From the NCBI RefSeq assembly GCF_018403285.1, contig NZ_BOSJ01000006.1, forward strand, positions 213,072 through 277,071: a stretch of 64,000 bases of DNA. The letters are read 5' to 3'. Origin of the DNA: Paenibacillus sp. J45TS6 (lineage in GTDB: Bacteria > Bacillota > Bacilli > Paenibacillales > Paenibacillaceae). The position numbers and the translations under genes were made by a program. Each line of letters begins with the position of its first letter. The stretch's first letter is position 1. The notes under the pieces were generated by a model that saw only the letters and a program-made list of their open reading frames with translations, ran no database searches and was not told where the DNA came from. Shown piece by piece: positions 60,371 to 64,000 of the stretch.

Positions 60371-60898
60371 ATGTCCATGATCATTGAAAGACTGGATTCA
60401 GAAGAAACGGCTCTAAGTTGGAAGAAAGCGTTTGAACAACATAAAATTGTGCGTCCAGACTCTTTTTATGAACAGTGTTTGCATGAAAATAGAATTGGAC
60501 TTCGGGTTACTTTGCTCGTCTATTTGGACGGAGGGAAGCTTGCGGGGTGTGCGCATTTGAAATTTGAATCCGATTACCTCTATTTTAAGTCACAAGGAAT
60601 TCCTGAAATTAATGATGTTAATATTTTCCCGGAATTTCGCCGAAGAGGGATTGGAAACCAGTTGATTGAAGAATTTGAAAGCATTGCCGCTTACAATGCA
60701 TATGATAGTATCGGAATCGGAATGGGATTACATAAGGAATTTGGTGCGGCACAGCGTATTTACTGTAAAAGAGGATATGTTCCTGACGGAAATGGAGTCA
60801 TGTATGAACACCGGGAAGTTTCCGAAGGGGAAACGGTCCAAGTGAACGACGATTTGCTTCTGTATTTTGTGAAAGAGCTTGGTGTTCCGGGAACATAA
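60371..60898 (+). CDS. GNAT family N-acetyltransferase
   Basis: 175 residues. The acetyl-CoA-binding segment is VNIFPEFRRRGIGNQLIEEF (R-x-x-G-x-G/A type), followed by the family's YNAYDSIGIGMGL strand and AAQRIYCKRGYVPDG. The substrate is unknown. ATG 60371 has TGAGGTTGATT before it; ATG 60377 is an alternative. Flanked by its own terminator. Confidence 0.85.
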   Translation: MSMIIERLDSEETALSWKKAFEQHKIVRPDSFYEQCLHENRIGLRVTLLVYLDGGKLAGCAHLKFESDYLYFKSQGIPEINDVNIFPEFRRRGIGNQLIEEFESIAAYNAYDSIGIGMGLHKEFGAAQRIYCKRGYVPDGNGVMYEHREVSEGETVQVNDDLLLYFVKELGVPGT

Positions 60899-60948
60899 CT
60901 ATTCGGTCAGATGCCATGCCGATGTACATAGTGATAAAGTAAGGAGCG

Positions 60949-60981
60949 GACCGTAGGTTAATAGAATCACGGTCTTTTTTT
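60949..60981 (+). terminator. Intrinsic terminator
   Basis: GACCGT/ACGGTC stem with 14-nt loop and T7. Confidence 0.78.
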
Positions 60982-61010
60982 GGATTGAGAAAGAAAAGGA
61001 GGAGATCCCC

Positions 61011-61508
61011 ATGCTGATTCGAATGATTACTCCACTGGATGCAGAACCATTCTTACGTTTGAACAAACAATTAGATGAAGAAACCAAGTTTATGTTGTAT
61101 GAACCCGGGGAGAGAAAAGCGACAGTTGAATCGCAGAAAAAAGCAATTTGTTCATTACTGGATAGTGGTCACTCTACGATCTTTGTTGCTGAACAGGATG
61201 GAACACTCGCTGGGCAGATCATGGTCATTGGTTCATCACTAGCAAGAAAGAAGCATACGGCTTATATAGTAATTGGAATTAAACAGGAATTTACGGGTCA
61301 GGGACTCGGCAGTAAACTTTTCTCTGCTATGGAGGGATGGTGTAGGGAGAAAGGTGTGCATCGTTTAGAGCTTACCGTGATGAAACATAACATAGCTGCA
61401 TTACGTTTGTATGAGAAGACTGGATTTAGAATAGAAGGTTCAAAGATGCACTCGCTCGTTATGGACGGCGAATACATAGATGAATATTGTATGGCAAAAT
61501 ATCTGTAA
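61011..61508 (+). CDS. GNAT family N-acetyltransferase (RimJ/RimL-like)
   Basis: 165 residues. Acetyl-CoA motif VIGIKQEFTGQGLGSKLF, then RLELTVMKHNIAALRLYEKT with GFRIEG, typical of the RimL and YhhY group. AAAGGAGGAGATCCCC precedes the ATG. A terminator follows. The substrate is not readable. Confidence 0.88.
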   Translation: MLIRMITPLDAEPFLRLNKQLDEETKFMLYEPGERKATVESQKKAICSLLDSGHSTIFVAEQDGTLAGQIMVIGSSLARKKHTAYIVIGIKQEFTGQGLGSKLFSAMEGWCREKGVHRLELTVMKHNIAALRLYEKTGFRIEGSKMHSLVMDGEYIDEYCMAKYL

Positions 61509-61511
61509 CAA

Positions 61512-61547
61512 GGCGGTACCGGAATGAGTTCCTGTACCGTCTTTTTT
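61512..61547 (+). terminator. Intrinsic terminator
   Basis: GCGGTACCGGAA pairs with TTCCTGTACCGT with one mismatch, then T6. Confidence 0.82.
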
Positions 61548-61622
61548 AATTCAAAAATTTGCCAATAACAACGGGTTGAAGCTATGATATGTGTATTAAA
61601 CAGAGGGAGCGTGAACTATTAG

Positions 61623-62378
61623 ATGGATTCGAAAGAAAGATTCTCAGAACGTGTAGATACCTATGTGAAGTATCGTCCTAGTTATCCGGTAGAGGCGGTG
61701 GATTACCTATATGATACAGTCGGGATAAGTCAGAAAAGTATCGTAGCTGATATTGGCGCTGGTACCGGAATTATGTCCGAATTATTGCTTGCTAGAGGCA
61801 GCAAGGTTATTGCTGTAGAACCTAACGCAGACATGCGTCAAAAGGCTGAAAAACGTCTTTCTAATAATCCAAACTTTCGGATCCAGCCTTGTCCAGCTGA
61901 AGAAACCGGACTCGATGATCAATCCGTTGATACTATCATTTGTGCACAATCATTCCATTGGTTTGATAAACAGGCCGCAAAACTTGAATTTCAGCGCATT
62001 TTAAAGCCAAAAGGCAGAGCAGTACTCATATGGAATTCTAGGCTAACGGAAGGAAGCGAATTTCTAACTGGTTATGAACAGCTCTTGCATGAATACGGTA
62101 CAGACTACAAAGAGGTAAAACATACGAATATAACAACCGATCAGTTTGATTCATTTTTTAAGGAAGGAACACTGCAGCTGAAAGAATTTGCTAATAGACA
62201 AATTTTTGATTTTGACGGGCTAAAAGGCAGACTCCTCTCCTCTTCATATAGTCCAGTCCCGGGACATCCCAAACATGAACCAATGCTCCAAGAACTGCAG
62301 TCTTTATTTGATCGAACTCAGAAGAATAACCAAGTTTATTTTGATTATAAGACTCAGGTGTTTTGGGGAGAGGTATAA
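61623..62378 (+). CDS. Class I SAM-dependent methyltransferase
   Basis: 251 residues of the Methyltransf_11 type. The SAM motif I is IVADIGAGTGIMSELL, followed by KVIAVEPNADMRQKA (motif II acidic residue) and DTIICAQSFHWFD (motif IV). The N-terminal FSERVDTYVKYRPSYP is common in this group. GAGGGAGCG lies about 12 nt before the ATG. A TTGCCA/TATGAT pair with 18-bp spacing (61559-61588) is a plausible promoter. The substrate is unknown. Confidence 0.88.
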   Translation: MDSKERFSERVDTYVKYRPSYPVEAVDYLYDTVGISQKSIVADIGAGTGIMSELLLARGSKVIAVEPNADMRQKAEKRLSNNPNFRIQPCPAEETGLDDQSVDTIICAQSFHWFDKQAAKLEFQRILKPKGRAVLIWNSRLTEGSEFLTGYEQLLHEYGTDYKEVKHTNITTDQFDSFFKEGTLQLKEFANRQIFDFDGLKGRLLSSSYSPVPGHPKHEPMLQELQSLFDRTQKNNQVYFDYKTQVFWGEV

Positions 62379-62463
62379 GTCATTATTTTTCTTTATAATA
62401 GATTAATTTTAATGAAGACAAGGGGAAAATGCCCTATTTGAAATAGAAAGGAATAAGAAGAGA

Positions 62464-62868
62464 TTGTACAGGACAATGAAGTCAAACCTTTTTTATGTAG
62501 CTGCGGGAATATACATTGGTATCGCAATTGTATCTTTTATTCCTTGGGTGCAGATCGGTACAAAGATCACTGCATATAGCAGTATCCTCGCCTTATTTAT
62601 TACAATCTATGACTCTTCTAAGGTAGGTTACCAAATAGCTAGAACAGAAGGAAACCCGAAAAATCAAAAGTATCATTATATTTTTATGTTATCGATGAAG
62701 ATATTGATGATCATCTCACCATTTGCCCTGCTGTATTGGATTAACTATGAAGACGATGAAGCAGTGATATCGAAAATAAGTAATTATGTAACTTTTGCTG
62801 CTATTGGCGTTGTGTTTTTTACGAGAGGTATGGAATTAAAAAAACAACCAAAACACGAGCTCAAGTAA
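62464..62868 (+). CDS. Small multi-pass membrane protein, unknown function
   Basis: About 134 residues with four hydrophobic helices (FYVAAGIYIGIAIVSFIPWV, ITAYSSILALFITIY, IFMLSMKILMIISPFALLYW, VTFAAIGVVFFTRGM) and a Lys-rich C-terminus. No family recognised. Start uncertain: TTG 62464 has AAAGGAATAAGAAGAG upstream; ATG 62476 would remove four residues but has only ACAGG before it. Confidence 0.6.
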   Translation: MYRTMKSNLFYVAAGIYIGIAIVSFIPWVQIGTKITAYSSILALFITIYDSSKVGYQIARTEGNPKNQKYHYIFMLSMKILMIISPFALLYWINYEDDEAVISKISNYVTFAAIGVVFFTRGMELKKQPKHELK

Positions 62869-62922
62869 ATCTAGTTGCCAATACTTGAAGGGGGAAGTGA
62901 AAAAAATAGAGTGGGAGGAATG

Positions 62923-62954
62923 CCTGCAGTTCATTGCTTTTATCCTGCTGCAGG
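62923..62954. terminator. Weak hairpin after membrane-protein gene
   Basis: CCTGCAG pairs with CTGCAGG around an 18-nt loop; no adjacent T-run. Confidence 0.35.
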
Positions 62955-63016
62955 TTCCCAATTTCTAAGATTTGCGGTCTTTATAATTTTTTAAAATAAA
63001 GGAGGCGTTAGATGAT

Positions 63017-63581
63017 ATGAATTCAGCTAGTGAAGATTCATCTGTCGTCATTCGTAAATTAAGGCCAGAAGATGCAGTACTTCTCGAAAAGTGGTTATCA
63101 GATCAAGAAGTACTTCAATATTATGAAGGCCGAGACCGTCCTCATGATGCTGAACTTGTTCAGCGTCATTTTTATGAGAATAAGGATGAGGTTTACGCTT
63201 ATATTATTCAGTATGAGAAAGTAGATATTGGATATATCCAGTATTATGAAATAAAATCCGAAGAAGCAGAAGAGGTTGGATTATCGATACATCCGGTGGA
63301 ACTTGTCTATGGAATGGATCAATTCATTGGTGAAGTATCATTCTGGAATCGGGGAATAGGTACGAAATTACTGCAATTCATGATTCGTTTATCTGACTAG
63401 CGAATGTGGAGTTGACCGCATAATAATGGACCCGCAAGCGTGGAATCAAAGGGCAATACATGTGTATGAAAAAGCAGGCTTTCGGAAAGTGAAATTGTTA
63501 CGGAATCATGAATGGCATGAAGGAACATACAGAGATTGTTGGCTTATGGAGTTTTCTGTGCAGAAGCAGCTCAATATATAA
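63017..63581 (+). pseudogene. AAC(6')-like N-acetyltransferase, frameshifted
   Basis: The first frame gives 127 residues (VVIRKLRPEDAVLLEKWLSD, EVLQYYEGRDRPHD, VSFWNRGIGTKLLQFMIR) and then a TAG at 63398. The continuation in another frame reads SECGVDRIIMDPQAWNQRAI, then HVYEKAGFRKVKLL, and ends with TAA at 63579-63581. This is the C-terminal half of the AAC(6')/GNAT fold. Removing one T from TTT at 63388-63390 joins the two as MIRYLTSECGVDRIIMDP. So a single-base insertion, or a sequencing error, disrupts an aminoglycoside 6'-N-acetyltransferase-like gene. GGAGGCGTTAGAT precedes ATG 63017. Confidence 0.85.
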
Positions 63582-63651
63582 CATTGAAGTTATGGATCGA
63601 TATTGAGTTTCGAATCTTTATTATACAGAATTATATTACCGGATGGATCGC

Positions 63652-63697
63652 ACTCAACTTAGTAGAGCACCTGGTTTGGGACCAGGGAGTCGCATGT
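63652..63697 (+). pseudogene. tRNA-Pro(UGG) relic
   Basis: A D-arm-like ACTC-AACTTAGTA-GAGC (63652-63668) is followed by a perfect anticodon arm CCTGG-TTTGGGA-CCAGG (63670-63686) with anticodon TGG at 63677-63679, then GAGTC and GCATG as variable loop and T-stem 5' strand. The acceptor stem and T-arm 3' strand do not pair, so it is a truncated or decayed tRNA gene. Confidence 0.7.
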
Positions 63698-63711
63698 CAC
63701 ATCATACATAA

Positions 63712-63828
63712 ACCGAGCCGATCACATTTCAAGTCAATGCTGAAGATATCCTGAGTGTTAGCATTTCTGGAGACGGTCATGATAAAGTGTCCGGTGAAAT
63801 TCAAGAGAAAGAATATGACGGATTGTAA
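63712..63828 (+). pseudogene. Orphan C-terminal gene fragment
   Basis: An open frame bounded upstream by TAA (63709) gives TEPITFQVNAEDILSVSISG and continues through GEIQEKEYDGL to TAA at 63826. There is no start codon or ribosome binding site. The composition looks like the C-terminus of a secreted or lipoprotein beta domain. It is probably the tail of a gene cut by the rearrangement that left the tRNA relic. Confidence 0.4.
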
Positions 63829-63844
63829 TATGAAGTGCGACACC

Positions 63845-64000
63845 TCACTCAAAAAATAAAAATGGCCCATGGCCTGATTCGTGTAGAATTAAGTTACCAC
63901 ACCAAATTCACACAGGAGAATCAGTCCATGAGCTATTCACATCTTAGCATAATTGAACGCAGTAAACTAGAAGCACTCTCTCAGATAGGATTGTCTGCTC
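63845..64000 (+). mobile_element. IS30-family insertion sequence, left end (right part outside window)
   Basis: The transposase gene begins at 63928 and runs off the window. The left inverted repeat must lie between the orphan ORF stop (63828) and 63928; its exact base cannot be fixed without the right end. Confidence 0.65.
63928..64000 (+). CDS. IS30-family transposase, N-terminal fragment at window edge
   Basis: ATG 63928 follows CAGGAGAATCAGTCC. The 24 visible residues start MSYSHLSIIERSKLEALSQI, which matches the conserved N-terminus of IS30-type transposases (a helix-turn-helix region that reads like SHLTIIERGKLE in relatives). The catalytic DDE domain lies outside the window, so intactness cannot be judged. 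Confidence 0.75.
   Translation, partial: MSYSHLSIIERSKLEALSQIGLSA

Noticed and set aside
63640-63720. Functional tRNA-Pro gene
   Set aside because: Acceptor strands do not pair and the T-arm 3' half is lost, although the anticodon arm is perfect.
63536-63754. 72-codon plus-strand ORF at the right edge
   Set aside because: It overlaps the shifted 3' end of the AAC(6')-like gene and the tRNA relic in another frame, with no ribosome binding site.

Overview
The window comes from a low-to-mid GC endospore-forming Firmicute, most likely a Paenibacillus. Support: strong AGGAGG-type ribosome binding sites with many TTG/GTG starts, a YteA-type TraR/DksA protein, a YjcZ-family sporulation micro-protein, LplABC-type transport genes, and a large sugar-transport operon carrying a Yip1 and a DUF5696-type gene. 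All identifications come from reading the sequence and recalling families; no search was run.

Layout. 1-6.2 kb holds housekeeping and regulatory genes: a 5'-truncated acyltransferase, a phosphotransferase, a clear homologue of the Bacillus replication terminator protein RTP, a Gfo/Idh/MocA dehydrogenase, a winged-helix regulator, YteA, a GpsB/DivIVA-like protein and a YfcE-type phosphoesterase. 6.3-10.5 kb is a small sugar-oxidation cassette (TIM-barrel isomerase-like protein plus two Gfo/Idh/MocA proteins) followed by an AraC regulator. 10.6-18.4 kb is a mosaic of single genes: acyl-ACP thioesterase, two thioredoxin-reductase-like flavoproteins, an SPFH protein with a small membrane partner, a DUF3243 protein, three secreted proteins or lipoproteins (one with a 15-bp tandem repeat), and YjcZ. 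18.6-22 kb has an MFS exporter behind two leader mini-ORFs, then a LysR regulator divergent from an EamA transporter.

22-28 kb is a compact operon of amidohydrolase, DgaE-like lyase, DgaF-like aldolase, sugar kinase and GntR regulator, with a LacI regulator following. It probably degrades an amino-sugar-acid type substrate. 28.3-41.3 kb is a nine-gene transport locus: a lipoprotein binding protein, a giant 986-residue binding protein with extra N-terminal modules, four permeases in two pairs, and between the pairs a beta-propeller/TPR membrane protein, a Yip1 membrane protein and a DUF5696-type protein. It has no ATPase. A GH2 beta-mannosidase and a cytoplasmic GH9 enzyme follow. 45.9-53.5 kb is a LacI-controlled fructan/sucrose locus (LplBC-type permeases, binding lipoprotein, GH32, ROK fructokinase). 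54.6-59.5 kb is a galactomannan locus (secreted GH26, GH36 alpha-galactosidase, cytoplasmic GH26).

Together, 28-59 kb looks like a plant galactomannan/glucomannan and fructan utilisation region. The secreted mannanase would cut polymer, ATPase-less importers (presumably using a shared MsmX-type ATPase) would take up oligomers, and cytoplasmic GH2, GH9, GH26, GH36 and GH32 enzymes with the ROK kinase would finish degradation. Near-identical TGAAAGCGCTTCA-like sites lie in front of four of these transcription units.

59.6-64 kb holds small single genes (P-loop kinase, two GNATs, a methyltransferase, a membrane protein). It ends in a scar: a frameshifted AAC(6')-like acetyltransferase, a tRNA-Pro(UGG) relic, an orphan gene 3' end and the start of an IS30-family transposase cut by the window edge.
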